Shown in pieces: positions 1 through 12,700 of a stretch of 29,215 nt of DNA. How positions within the stretch are numbered: position 1 is the stretch's first letter; every line of letters begins with the position of its first letter. A program made the translations under genes and the position numbers. The notes under the pieces are model-generated. The model made no database searches. It saw nothing but the letters and a program-made list of their open reading frames with translations, and was not told the DNA's origin. The stretch is from a virus. The DNA is taken from the IMG/VR virus record IMGVR_UViG_3300010885_026897, positions 1 to 29,215 of that record; one strand, written 5' to 3'.

Positions 1-384
1 GCTGTATTGGCAAATGCAACTCTTGTACTGGCAGTATTGGTTATGTCAACTGCTTGTTGTACCAATGTACTTGTATTGAAACTTTGTGCATATGTGGCTG
101 TATTGGCAAATGCAACTCTTGTACTGGCAGTATTGGTTATGTCAACTGCTTGTTGTACCAATGTACTTGTATTGAAACTTTGTGCATATGTAGCTGTATC
201 GGCAAATGCAACTCTTGTACTGGCAGTATTGGTTATGTCAACTGCTTGTTGTACTAATGTACTTGTATTGAAACTTTGTGCATATGTAGCTGTATTGGCA
301 AATGCAACTCTTGTACTGGCAGTATTGGTTATGTCAACTGCTTGTTGTACCAATGTACTTGTATTGAAACTTTGTGCATATGTA
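1..384 (-). repeat. Four tandem 96-bp repeats inside the fibre gene
   Basis: The unit length is exactly 96 bp (32 codons), with copies starting at 1, 97, 193 and 289; further copies may lie left of the window. Copies 2 and 4 are identical. Copy 1 differs from them at one base (96, silent). Copy 3 differs at two bases: one silent, and one changing Asn to Asp in the FANTATY segment. A shortened relative of the unit (NTSTLVSLAVTATYAQS) sits just upstream in the protein, at about 370-425. Near-identity at DNA level points to recent duplication or to homogenisation by recombination. Confidence 0.95.
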
Positions 385-743
385 GCTGTAACTGCTAATG
401 ATACTAGTGTACTTGTGTTTAATGTAATAGAACCATTTGAAGATATGCTGATACTATTATTACCAATACGTACTCCTCCTAAAATTATAGAAGTTGCAGT
501 AACTAAAACATATCCAGGTTGTTGTGGGCCGGCAGGCCCCTGTCCACCAGTTGGACCAGCAGGGCCTTGATCGCCTTGATTACCTTGTGGTCCTTGTGGT
601 CCTTGAGATCCAGTATCACCTTTTAAGCCTGATGCTTTTAACGCATTCAATGTTAATTTTCTTGTTTGGCCGCCATCAAATATAATAAACACTCCAGTGT
701 TTGTTATAGTTGTTGCTACAGGTAATTGCGTAATTTTAGTCAT
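1..743 (-). CDS. Collagen-like tail fibre protein with 32-residue repeats (3' end outside window)
   Basis: Partial gene: 247 codons from an ATG at 743 to the left edge, still open. The start follows the stop of the giant structural gene by one base and has an AGAAGG ribosome site inside that gene's last codons. Residues 1-40 form a short head (MTKITQLPVA start). A collagen-like Gly-X-Y run follows (roughly residues 40-75, with GPQGPQGNQGDQG and GPAGPTGGQGPAG). After a short linker containing GGVRIGNNSISI comes a Thr/Ala/Ser-rich region made of a 32-residue unit (FANTATYAQSFNTSTLVQQ and onward) that repeats at least four times. Collagen-like stretches and short regular repeats are typical of trimeric phage fibre shafts, and the position after the baseplate genes fits a fibre or fibre-attachment protein. 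Receptor-binding parts would lie beyond the edge, so specificity cannot be judged. Confidence 0.82.
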   Translation of the reverse strand, partial: MTKITQLPVATTITNTGVFIIFDGGQTRKLTLNALKASGLKGDTGSQGPQGPQGNQGDQGPAGPTGGQGPAGPQQPGYVLVTATSIILGGVRIGNNSISISSNGSITLNTSTLVSLAVTATYAQSFNTSTLVQQAVDITNTASTRVAFANTATYAQSFNTSTLVQQAVDITNTASTRVAFADTATYAQSFNTSTLVQQAVDITNTASTRVAFANTATYAQSFNTSTLVQQAVDITNTASTRVAFANT

Positions 744-744
744 T

Positions 745-3700
745 TTACATTCCTTCTAATGGGTCATCTTCTTCTGTTGTTAATTTCTGATCCGTCTCTA
801 AGAAAATCAAGAAATCTTCAGGTTCATTAAATGTTGCTAAAGATTCATACGATTGCAACGATAATCCGGATGGTTCAGCTAATAAAAACTTAGCCTGAAT
901 ACTATCATTTAAAACTAGAGACTCACCATATCTTGTATACCAACTGCTAGATTTATCACTAATGACTAATAATTTAGCATTTTGTGATATTTTTGGTATA
1001 TCTTCTCTTAATGATAGGATATACGATGAAGTTGTTGCTGTTGTTAATATTGTATATTCTGGATCATATACATAGTCAGTATCTACATCTGAATCATAAC
1101 TTGCAATATTATTATGAACTATTGTTTCATTTTTATTTAAAAGTCTTCCGCCATAATATACACGTACTTGATTTTGTGTAGAAGTAGAATCATTAAATGT
1201 TAATCCGGATAATACGAATGTGGTATTTGTACTATAATTTGTAGTTGTAGACCAAGTTTGAGAAATTTCATTAAATGGTATAGTTTGGCTTCGACCTTGA
1301 TCAACTACAGCAGTTCCTGTAGGATATACCAATGCTCCTCCGGTTCCTAATGTGCTACGTTTAATATTCTTTAGAGTATTTCCGTCTTTTGTTAGATATT
1401 CAATACGTTCACCACTAACTAAAATTACTCCAGGATATTTTGGAGTTGGATTTTGTAATAGATCGGCATTAACTACTGAGATTTCTGTATCAGTGATTTT
1501 TAATTCTTGATTTAAGAAAGTGACTCGTTTTTCACTAAATCGTTTGTAATGTGTTCTACCTAACATATCTTTGAACATTCTATAACCAACAAATAATGAA
1601 GCAGTAATATCGCTAAAACTCATTATGGTTATAATATCTGAAGAATTAAATTCATAATCTTTATCAATTCTAATGGTATTACTATCCGCTAAAGTATAAT
1701 CAATTTTGTTAATTAACGGTTTTTTGTTTATAGATACCCATACATATGAAATATCCATAATAGGTCTACTCATTACATACAATCCCGAACTGTGAGCTTT
1801 ATATGTTTCTGTTCTTATAAAACTACTATCATGATTAGTATATGTTGTAATTTTTAATGTACTGCTAAGAGCTGGTGCTTTTGCAAGAACAAGTTTATCA
1901 TTTTTAACTTCGTATTCGTGGCCAATTAATGTTGTAATGGCCATTGCATCACCATTTTTAAGGAATCCTGAATTAAAAATCACAGTATTATTTGGTTGAT
2001 CTAAAACAAAATCTATACCGTTTCGTATACGTTTACCATTAACATGTATTTCTAATAAGCTAAGGGTAAATCTACCAAGTATATAAATTCCCTCAGGATC
2101 AATATTAAATACCGTTTGGTCGTTTGTTATAGAATAATAAATTGTGTCCGGAGGGACTAATCGTAAGCCGTCAACTTCAACAATTACCTGAGCATGATAA
2201 GGGCCAACAGTACCAGGAGGTTGTATTAAATTATAAGATTTAGTAACACCATCTCCAATAATTATTTGTTCTTTAACTTCACTATAGCCTTTGTATGCTC
2301 CTTTAAAAAACCAAGTTTGAACAATGTTTGATCCTGTAGACATATTATTAACAGTAATTCGACCTCTCTTATTTCTGTTACTAATTTTTGTTAATGTATA
2401 ATTTGGGCTTGTTATTGTTGATGTAGTAATAGCTATTCCATTAACTGTTACATAAACGCTCTTTATATCTTCAATCAATGCTGTAGAATCAATAACAACG
2501 GTCGATGTTCCGTATGTTTGAATAGATTTTGATCCAAGGAATTGATTACCGCCCACTCCTAATATTGTTATTCCAAGGGTTCCTAATTGTTGTTGTGCAG
2601 GAAATAAAAGCTGAGAATGAACAATATCTAATGTATAATCAGTTCCTTGACTTAACATCTTACCATTAAAATTAACCATGATTGATGCGGTATTGCCAGG
2701 CTGATAATTTAATGGAACAATAATAGTTGTTCCTGTATTTTCTATCGGATATTGCTGACTTACAATAATTGGAGATCCTTGTTGGGCACGAGTAAACACG
2801 TTGATACCTACACTTTCTTGTATTTGTCCAGGCACTACTTCTTCCGGAGCATAACTTGTGTCGGGTGTTACAAACTTATCCCCATCTAATATAATATCTG
2901 CGGCACCAAATCCTAATGCGTTGCTATAATTTAAATTTCCGCCATCTATTGATGTATCTACATCTGGATCTATTGTTATAAAATTATACGCACTGGCCAT
3001 AAATCCTGGCTTGATTTCATCTAAGGAAGGAGCATTAAAATAAATTATCGGACTTAATGCTGTTCCTGTTACTGCATAGGATACAATTTTTCCTGTAGTT
3101 CCTGTAGTAAGAACCGTAATTGTTAAATCATTTGTTCCTCTAATTCCACCTAATTGATTACCATATACTGTTAATCTAGTGCCTGCCTGTACTGTTGAGT
3201 TATATCCTGTTCCAGAATTTATCATAGTGGTAGAATATGCTCCGTTATTTCTAACAACTTCAAATATAGATCCAGAACCGGCTGTTGCGGTTCCGACAGT
3301 ATTAAAAGATATTACCTCACCGGAGGTGTTAACTGACGTAACTGAGATTACCAAATTATTATTTTTTGTACCGCCTAGTTGTGAACCTGGAATAGAAAAC
3401 ACAGTGTCTGTTGTGTAATTAGACCCGGTATTTAAAATATCAGTCAAATATGTACCTTCTGTTCTATTAATTCTAAATATAGCAGGCGAGCTTATTAAAG
3501 AAACCCCAGTACTAGTAAATGAGTTTACATTAAAATTTGTACCAGTACCTGTCACTCTAACTATTATATTGTTATCTCCGTCAACTCCGCCAAGAACATT
3601 ACCATGAATGGTCATAGTTGTAGAAAGTAGATAACCTGTTCCAGAATTAACAATAGCTACTGAGTAAAGACCGGCATTTCTAATAACATCAAATTCTGCA

Positions 3701-6700
3701 CCTGTACCAACCCTACTTGTAGCTGTAACAGCATAATATGTGGTTACTCCAATAACTGAAATATCATATGTTTGAGTTGTAATAGGAACAATATTAGTGT
3801 ATGTTGCTGTGGATAAATTTACCGAATCAACTAATACTGATCTAGGTAATGTATCACGAATTGTAATAGTCTGGCCTCTTAAAATTCCAGTCACAGATGC
3901 AACTGAAACAGATTCTGATCCTGTGCCAGCATAACTTGTCACTGTTGTGGCGTTATATGTTGTTACTACATTAGAATCCCATCCATTTTCAGAAAATCCT
4001 GTATCTATTGCATCCCAACCGGATGTATCTCTAAATGGAACAGTGTCAACCCGAACCCCTGGATATTCTGCTCCGTACATTAATTGGGCTAGATCTTTTC
4101 CTGGCATACCGTATCCAGGATTGTAAAAATCTTCAATTCGTTCCCCAGCAGTAAACAAATGCATATTTTTTGCATAGGTTACAGTTAGCACCTGTTCTTT
4201 TGTAGGAACAAAATTTAAAGAAATTTTACTTTTTAATTTATGGTATCCGCCATCTAATTCTTTGTATAAAATAATATTGTAATCAGTAAACAATACCAAT
4301 ATATCATCAAGTCGAACTTCGATATCTTTTTTATCTAATGTGCTTGCCCACGGAAGTTGATATATGTAACTTGATCCGTTAGTTGTTGTACTAAACGAAT
4401 AAGCAGTAGGACCTATTTTTCGTTTTGTACTAATTCTATCAAATTTTAATTTATTACTCAATGATCGAACTGTGTTGTAACTTTTAGAAATATCCGTTGA
4501 ATAAAATAAATTCTTTAAAATAGGATAAGCAATTGCGTGAGTAATTGTAGAATTACCTCCACCGGATATTATCACTGTAGGTTGCATGGTATAACCTGAT
4601 CCAGGATTAATAATTTCTATTTCGGTTATTTTTCCAAGGGCAATATAGGCCTTGGCTGTTGCTCCTGACCCGGTGTCTCCTTGAGCAGAAATAATTTCAA
4701 CGTTAGGAGGAGTACGATATCCCAATCCACCCGATGCTAATGTTACAGCTACTACACTATAAGTGTGGTTATCTAACCAACTTTTAAAAGGATACTGAGA
4801 AATTTGATTGCTAGTTTTATCTAACGTAATAAATCTTTTAATCGACCTATTATAAATTACAGGGAGGTCAAAATCAGTGCTAAATGTGTTTGTTGGTTCA
4901 AACGCATCGGTGCCTTTTCCAATTTCATAATTAACTTGATAATTTCTTATCTTTGTATGATAGGGTTTAATTTCTTTTAGATAATCTTCATACCAATTAG
5001 AATTTTGGAATTTATAAACCGTTCGTTGATCTAATATTCCTGCCATATTTTTAACATTGATAAACGATGTTTTAAAAGTCCAATCAAGAAACTTTTGCTC
5101 AGACATTGCATATTTTACAGCCTTAAAGAAAAATTTATTCCAATATATCCTTCTAGGGCCTGTAAAAATATCTTGTTTAATTGCAGTTAAAATATTCAAT
5201 AATTCAACTTCGGCAGTCTCATCAAATGAAATTTGATCAAATGTAGTTTCTTGGTCAAATCCTATTTGTCCAGCCGATGTATTCCATACGCTATCTAAAA
5301 ATTGTATTGTTCCGTTTTCACTATAAACAATATCATACTCTTTATTAAATGTTCCATTAGCAGTTGCTGATGTTTTCATTAATATAATATATCGGTTGTC
5401 TCCAGGATTGTTAACTTTAACATATTCCCCTTCTATTAAATCTAAAGTATCTAATCCGTATATTTCGTCAACAGTAGCCGATAACGGTTTAAACTTATTG
5501 TATGCGTCACTTTTCCAATCTAAATATTTCCAATATTTTGTAGTATCAAATTTTTGTATTTGTATACGTTCCCAACTAGGTGCTAACCAAACATATTTGC
5601 TCCATTTAGTTGGATAGTCTGGATCAATTTGTGTAATGACCACATACGGTCTAACTCGAAGAACAGGAGGACTTATAAATCCGTATCCAGGATTAATAAT
5701 TTCTACATTTATAATTCGACCGTCCTCGTCTATAATTGTTTTTAATTTTGCTCCGGACAAATCGTTTAATATAGTAACTGATGGCGGATTTACATATCCG
5801 TATCCTGTATTTTCAATATTGAAAGAAATAATTTTTCCATTTTCAATTTGGCAAGATAATTCAGCTGTTTTTAACTGTCTAGTAGATATAATATTAAGAG
5901 CTTCTATATCTTCAATAATTTGATCATATTCTCCATCTAATATATCTGGTATAGGATCTTTAAAATTTAAAATTGAAAAATCAACTACTCCTGTAATTAA
6001 AGTTTTTTGTAAAACAGAATTAGTATATTCAAATAAATTTCTCAATGCTTCACGCTTATTAACAAACATACTTTGTCTTGGGCGTATTTCAATTCCATAT
6101 TTTAATCTAGTAGGTAATTTGGGATCCGGAACTATATTACCAAGTTTATCTTTTCCTAATAAACTGTCAATTAACTTAGTTTCTAAGAATTCATTGGGTG
6201 TAGTATCTTCAGAATTTTCCTGTATTAATAACCACTCTGTATGTTTGTTAATATTAGTTAAAATATTATCATAAGAAATATTAAGATGTACTCTATCCCC
6301 AATCAAAGAAGATTTAAAATTTGTTAACATCAACGAATTTTTAGAAATAGGAGCCATGTATCTAAGACCGTATGATTTAGGATCTTCGATAATCTGAGCA
6401 ACTTCATATGCACTAATTCGTCTATCAGGTACATTAGGTGTTATTGTTTTAGATTTTACCCAGAAATAATAATATGTTGTAGACAAGTTAGTATTTCTAT
6501 CATATAAGATTTTTGAACTATATACAGTATCATTACTAAATTTTGGCTGGCCTGAAATTCCTAAAGTAAGCCCTTCGTTAGTATCAGCCATAGATGCCCA
6601 TTGGCTAGGAGTATAAATTGACTCTACCCATTCGTATACATCAATACTTGATCCAGGAAATATCTGTCCCCAGGTATTTTTTCTATATGACGGTTCACCT

Positions 6701-9700
6701 TGTTCATACCAAACATATTTTACTGTGCTGATATCCCACCACAACTCTCCTACTTGATTTGTAGTCCATTTAGAATCTATATTAATAGCAACATCAACAG
6801 TTCCTATAGAATATATAGCAGGGTCAAACCTTGTTTTATATCTAATTTCCTGATCAGCTAATCCAGGAATTCTACCCTTGACCGGATCATATAGGTCTAT
6901 ATAATCAACTACTGATTGGTCAAGTAAATTAACTGTGGTAATTTGATTAAATTTAGATATGTCAACAATATCGGTTTGTTCTCTATGAATATCCCATGTA
7001 TCAGAATTTCTATCAATTTCATTCCATATATAAATTGACCCGTAATCTATTCCGTTTCTAATAGATCCGGGAGATCCGACAAGTATTTCATTATTGGTAA
7101 CTGCTACATTTTGACCGTAATAACTACCTTCGTCAACTGAACTATCAAATAATTCTTGAGCTAATATAAATTTATGGTAGTGTCTATTGTAAACATAAAC
7201 AGTACCGGATTGATTTGTTATTTCACCAAATCCGCAAGCTGCCGAATCAAATGTTGTGTTACCTGCATCAAAGGTTATATTAGTATACAAATTGTCGCCA
7301 CGTGATGTAATTGCAAGAACTGTGCCAGTTGAATTTACACTAATAGAATGTCCAAAACTAATGCCAGGTTCTCTAGATGGATTATCTAATATTTGTACAA
7401 AATCAAAAATTGATGTTGTAGTATTCCACGCATATACTCCAACTTTTCCAAGTCTAGTTCTACCGTCATTGGCTGTTACAGAAGATATAAACAAATAGTC
7501 ACCAGTTTCACTCATAGTGATTTCAGCGCCTAATCTATCTCCATCTTTTAATTTTTTATCCCAATTAGTATCATTTCCTAGAATAGAATGTTTAAAAGTA
7601 TATACATCAGAATTTAGATCATATGTATAAACTGCAATTGCGCCTCTTTCAAATCTCCAACCAGGTGCACCAACAGCAACTATGCTTGCATCTTTATTTC
7701 CTGCAATCTTATATCCAAATTCAGAAGTTTTGGCCATTGTAATAGAAATACTACCAGATCCCAATGTTCCATGAGGAAAACTTACACTCGGAGTTGTTAA
7801 GTAACCTGATCCAGGATTATTAATTTCAATTTTTCTCAAATTGCCAGAAACTGCATATACTTGACCAGTTGCACGTACACCCCATGAAAGATCCGGAGCA
7901 CTGAATACGGCATCATCGCCTGTAATAAACCCGGAACTATTTCCAGGAGTTACAGAAATTTCTCCAACCCATTCACCTAGATTATCTACATTTAATGTTC
8001 CCTGTGATGAGGTAGTTACATCAAATGTTTGAATTGCCGATGTTCCCGACGAAACAAAAGAGGCAATGTTTCCGGTTGTGCCAATTGATGCTACACGAAT
8101 AATTAAATTATTTCTAGGAATAGCCCCACCAATTTGATTTCCATAAATTGTTACTATACTTTGTGTACTAGTAGCAGTAGTATAATTAGTTCCGGAAGAT
8201 ACCATAGTTACTGAATATTTTTCATTTTCTTTTGTAACTGTAAATGTTGCACCGCTTCCTACACCTTGAGTATTGTAACTAGTTAAGTTACTATAAGTTT
8301 TTGTACTACTTGTAATATTAATAGTATATCGATAAACTACACCACTATTTGAATCTTGACCGGGAGCCCCTACTAGTAGTTTTTTAGTTGCTGTGGATCT
8401 TTCTGCAAAAATACCAGCACCGTATTTTGCTTTACTTTGTGGCTCTGGGTTAACTAATACTATATGTGGAATTTCAGAGAACGGTCTAATTCTATCAAGG
8501 GTTGATATTTTAACCAATCCCATTTCAATATAAGAAGCTTCTGGGTAAATTCCTTTTGCTACCCTAAAACTGTTTGTAGAAGGACTCATTCTAACATAGC
8601 TGGCATTAGGAGCTGTAGCATATATAAGATCGTCTGTTTCATCATATAGAGAGGTAACTCCATACGGAGCAATATCATATACAGATCTATATTCGTTTAA
8701 ATATTCATTTAATGTACAATTAACTAACGGAACAAGACTATTATCTTTTTTAGTGTAAACATATATTTTTCCGTAACCAATAGTTACATCTTTATAATCC
8801 GGGGCTGAAATAAGAACAGTGTCGTTACCTTCTTGTTTTGAAATGTAATAACCATAATCTTGTCCGGCATTATCACGTGGACTTGAATATTCAGTTAATG
8901 CAAAATTTAATTGTTTTTTATAAACTGCCCACTGATCTGTTATTGTTTTATCTATCCAGAAAATTTCTCCGGGCTGGATATCTGCCAAATATCTATAAGA
9001 AGCAAGATCATCAAATGTTTTATATCTTGCACTAATAAATTTAAATACAACTCCTATAGTAATAGAAGAAGGTATTGTAGTAATGTCTGATTCAACTTCA
9101 AAAGAATTAGGAGAAATAACTGAAGTAACTCTATAAATTTTATTCAATGCAATATCAAGACGTGTTACAGATATAATATCTCCTTCAAATACTTCGTGAT
9201 ATCTATTTGTAATAAATTTAACAGTATTTGGAACAGAACCAAAGTCAACCCCTGTTATATTAACAAGTTGTCTAGTATATCTATATACATTCCAGTCGTC
9301 GTCAGAGGTAAATCCTATCCAGAATTTTTCTCCTTCTTTAATAGATTGATTATCCCCAATAGATAATAGTGCCGATAAATCTTTAATTACATAGTCAACA
9401 TCGTCGGCCCTAGCATATCCAGCAGTAGATAAAACCATTCCTGGATCATCAAATGTGCTAGGAATTACTTTAAAGAACGATTCAGGATCATAATTAGACG
9501 GCGTAATTGTTAAATCTAAAGGTGTTATATAAGATATTAAACTATTTGGAGCATCTGGCAATGTTTTGACAAATTCAACAACTTGATTATTTTCAACAAA
9601 TTCATTTTCTTTTAACGGCAATTCTAATTGTTTAAAACTGCTATAAGAACCAAAGGATCCAATTCTAAATGCCCATTCTTCATTAACTTCTAATTTTCCT

Positions 9701-12700
9701 TGAAGATTTTGTAAGCTGGCTTTTTCTAATTTAGAAAGAGCGTTTATTGTTCCTTTTTCTTTTATAAATCCTTGATAGAATTTATATTGACTAATGGCAT
9801 TAGGAAAAATATTATATAGGTATGGTCTAGGAGTATATCCAATTAAATGTTGAGACATTTTTTGTTGTCCCAAATCAAAGTTATCAATATCTAAACTATA
9901 AAAATCTTCAAATTGATTAATTTTATAATCAAAATTAGGAAGCAGTTGAGGTTCTGGACGATTATTTAAAAGTGTCCAATTTGAGAAAATAAATTCGTCA
10001 GTGCCGATAATTTTAAAATTTGCAGAATAATATTTTTCTAAATATCTTACAATATCCCCTGCTCGATAATCTATATATTTTTGCCAATCAGTTACAGTAG
10101 CATTATCATATATAAATCCTGGACTTATAAAATCTCCGTGCCAATCTGCTGTTCTAAATCCTTTTAATTTAATTCGACGTTGTCTATATCCAGATTCAAT
10201 ATCATAAATTATATCACTAAAAATTGTAGTGTTATTAAAAATAAGAGCATGTTCTTTTTGTACCAGATAAAACTTTGCAAAGAAAAATCCTTCTACTGTG
10301 TTATTTGTTATTAAAGTAAATACTCCATTTACTCTAGATAATGAAAAATTATTAATAGAGAATGATTTACCATCGGCTCTTAATAAATTATATCCATAGA
10401 AGTTTTTTAATATATCATCAACAACACAATCAGCATATGATAGTTGTATCGAGTCAGCAAATGGACTTAATGTTATTACGCTGTTATCGGCCCAATTTTG
10501 TGTAGACCAATACAAGAATTCTTTTCCAGTAAAATCCCAATTTATAATTTCTTTAAAGTCTTCATTGTACTGATTGAAAATAAATCCCTGAGATTCTAGC
10601 CAATTTCCATATCCTAAAAAGAAATCATAAACTTCTTGAAGTGTGGACATTGGTGTTTCGTAAGGAACTATTGTTTCTTTATCTTCAAATTTAGTAGATT
10701 TAATTACCGACAATCCGCCAAAACTAGGTAAAGAAGACAATAGCTGATAATATTTGTTATTGAATTCTTCTAAAGAATTATGCGTTGTAATAACTCTATA
10801 ATAGTTACTTTCGTAAAAAACTACCTGACCTCTTTGATAATAGTTTGATGGCCTCCAACTTACATAGTCTTCTGTTTTATTGTTAATGCTAAGTGTATTA
10901 TCAGTGACCTGTCTGATTATTTTATTAATTTTAAAAAATAAATTTTGTTTGTCATATCCTCTGATAATAAATTGGCCATTTAATTTTTCTATTATAATAC
11001 CTGATATAGAAAGAATTTTAACAGGATTACTAGTATTAAAATGGACTGAATAATCTTCAGGTGGCAGGAACGGATTGGGATTATATGACCCCACTTGTGT
11101 TGAATCAATGATTATTGATAATTTATCTTTGCTTACAAATCCGCCAACTTTTGATATCAAATTAAAAGTTCCGTTAGATAATTCAGATTTTAAAATATCA
11201 ACATAATTAGAGTTAGTTTGTTTATTAGTTTCGATCAAATAGACGCTATAACCAGATGCTCGAACTGTATTATTAAGATCAGAATGTAGTAATAGATTTG
11301 AAGGACTTAAAAATATATGGTCATCACCATAGGTATATTGTCCTGCTATATTTTTTTGCATTCTGCTAGTATCAAAAAGTGTTGAAGCATATGTACTAGG
11401 ATCACATACGGCTAAAATTATTTGTACAGCAAACGGCCAATTACTACTTCTACGCCAAGTATTTTCTGCTGGACCTATATCTCCAAACATCCAATTTTGA
11501 TCGGTGTCAAATATTGCATCATTTTGACCAATACTTGCCCAATTCCTGGGATCAACTATATTTCCGCTATCATCAACCGGAATAATATTAGATAACCCAG
11601 GACGAGCATATAGTGAATTTATTCCAGGAGTATCTCCGCCTGCAATTCGCCCAAGCTCTAAATCTTCCCATAACAATAAATTTCCAGAGGTATAGGGAGC
11701 AGGACCGTATTTGTCATCCCACCAAGCCGGTTTAATAGTCATCCCTAACATTTCCCAAGGATGTGTGTTAGGCCTGTCTGTGTTAAAATAATATTTGTAA
11801 ATTGCTCTCCAGCTGCCTGGCATAGTTTTACCAAATATATAATCTATGGCAGATTTGTAATTATAAGTTTTATGGTTATCAATATTATAAAATCTATTTG
11901 TTTCATAATTTACACCGTAAAATCCTACCCATTTTAAAAATAATCCCTGAACTATATTATAAACTTCAGTATACGAATAAGCTTCATCTCTAAATACATT
12001 AGGAAGAATTTTATTAATATCTAGCAACTCGGGATTGTATGTAGTTTTTATATTGTTAAAAATTCTTTTTTCGTATTCAATTAATATTAAATCTCTATAA
12101 TCATTAAAAGCCACAGTAATACTACCATCATGCCCTTGTATTACGTTTTTGGCTTCATTTGCAAATGAATTATCAAGATATATCATCGGTTCAAACTTAG
12201 GATATAATCCTAATTTTGTCGGAGTAGGTGTAATATAGCAACCGTCGGTGTCATTATATTCATAAATTTCTATAATATCATCTTTTGTTAATTCTTTTAT
12301 AAATGTAATAGAACTTTCATACTTGCTAAATTGATAATCTATATCAATAAGTAATTGTTCGCTGTTTAGATAAACAATAACTGCTTTATTTGAAATAGCT
12401 GTTGGATTATGTATTTCCGAGATAGAGTAATCAACATTTCTACGATCTGTTACTACATATGTTCTTATTTTCTTATTTGTTCCATACGGAACCATATCAG
12501 TTATTAGATACGGGAATGTAATATTTTTATTTTCATTGATTTTAGTTAGTGCAATATCTAACGCATCAATTGGAGATAGATCTCCTTCTAAATTTGTTAT
12601 TACTTTAATTAAATTTAGTTTGAATTGATTATATTGTTCTCCTGCAATTTCTATTGCACGGATTAAACTATTAGATTGATTTGTAATAAAATAATGTGCA

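Noticed and set aside
1-384. CRISPR array
   Set aside because: The 96-bp units are contiguous, with no unique spacers, and encode protein repeats.
7-570. Long plus-strand open frames (187 and 67 codons) across the repeats
   Set aside because: They exist because the 96-bp unit is a multiple of three and lacks stops in those frames. The minus-strand frame encodes a sensible collagen-like fibre in register with the upstream gene.
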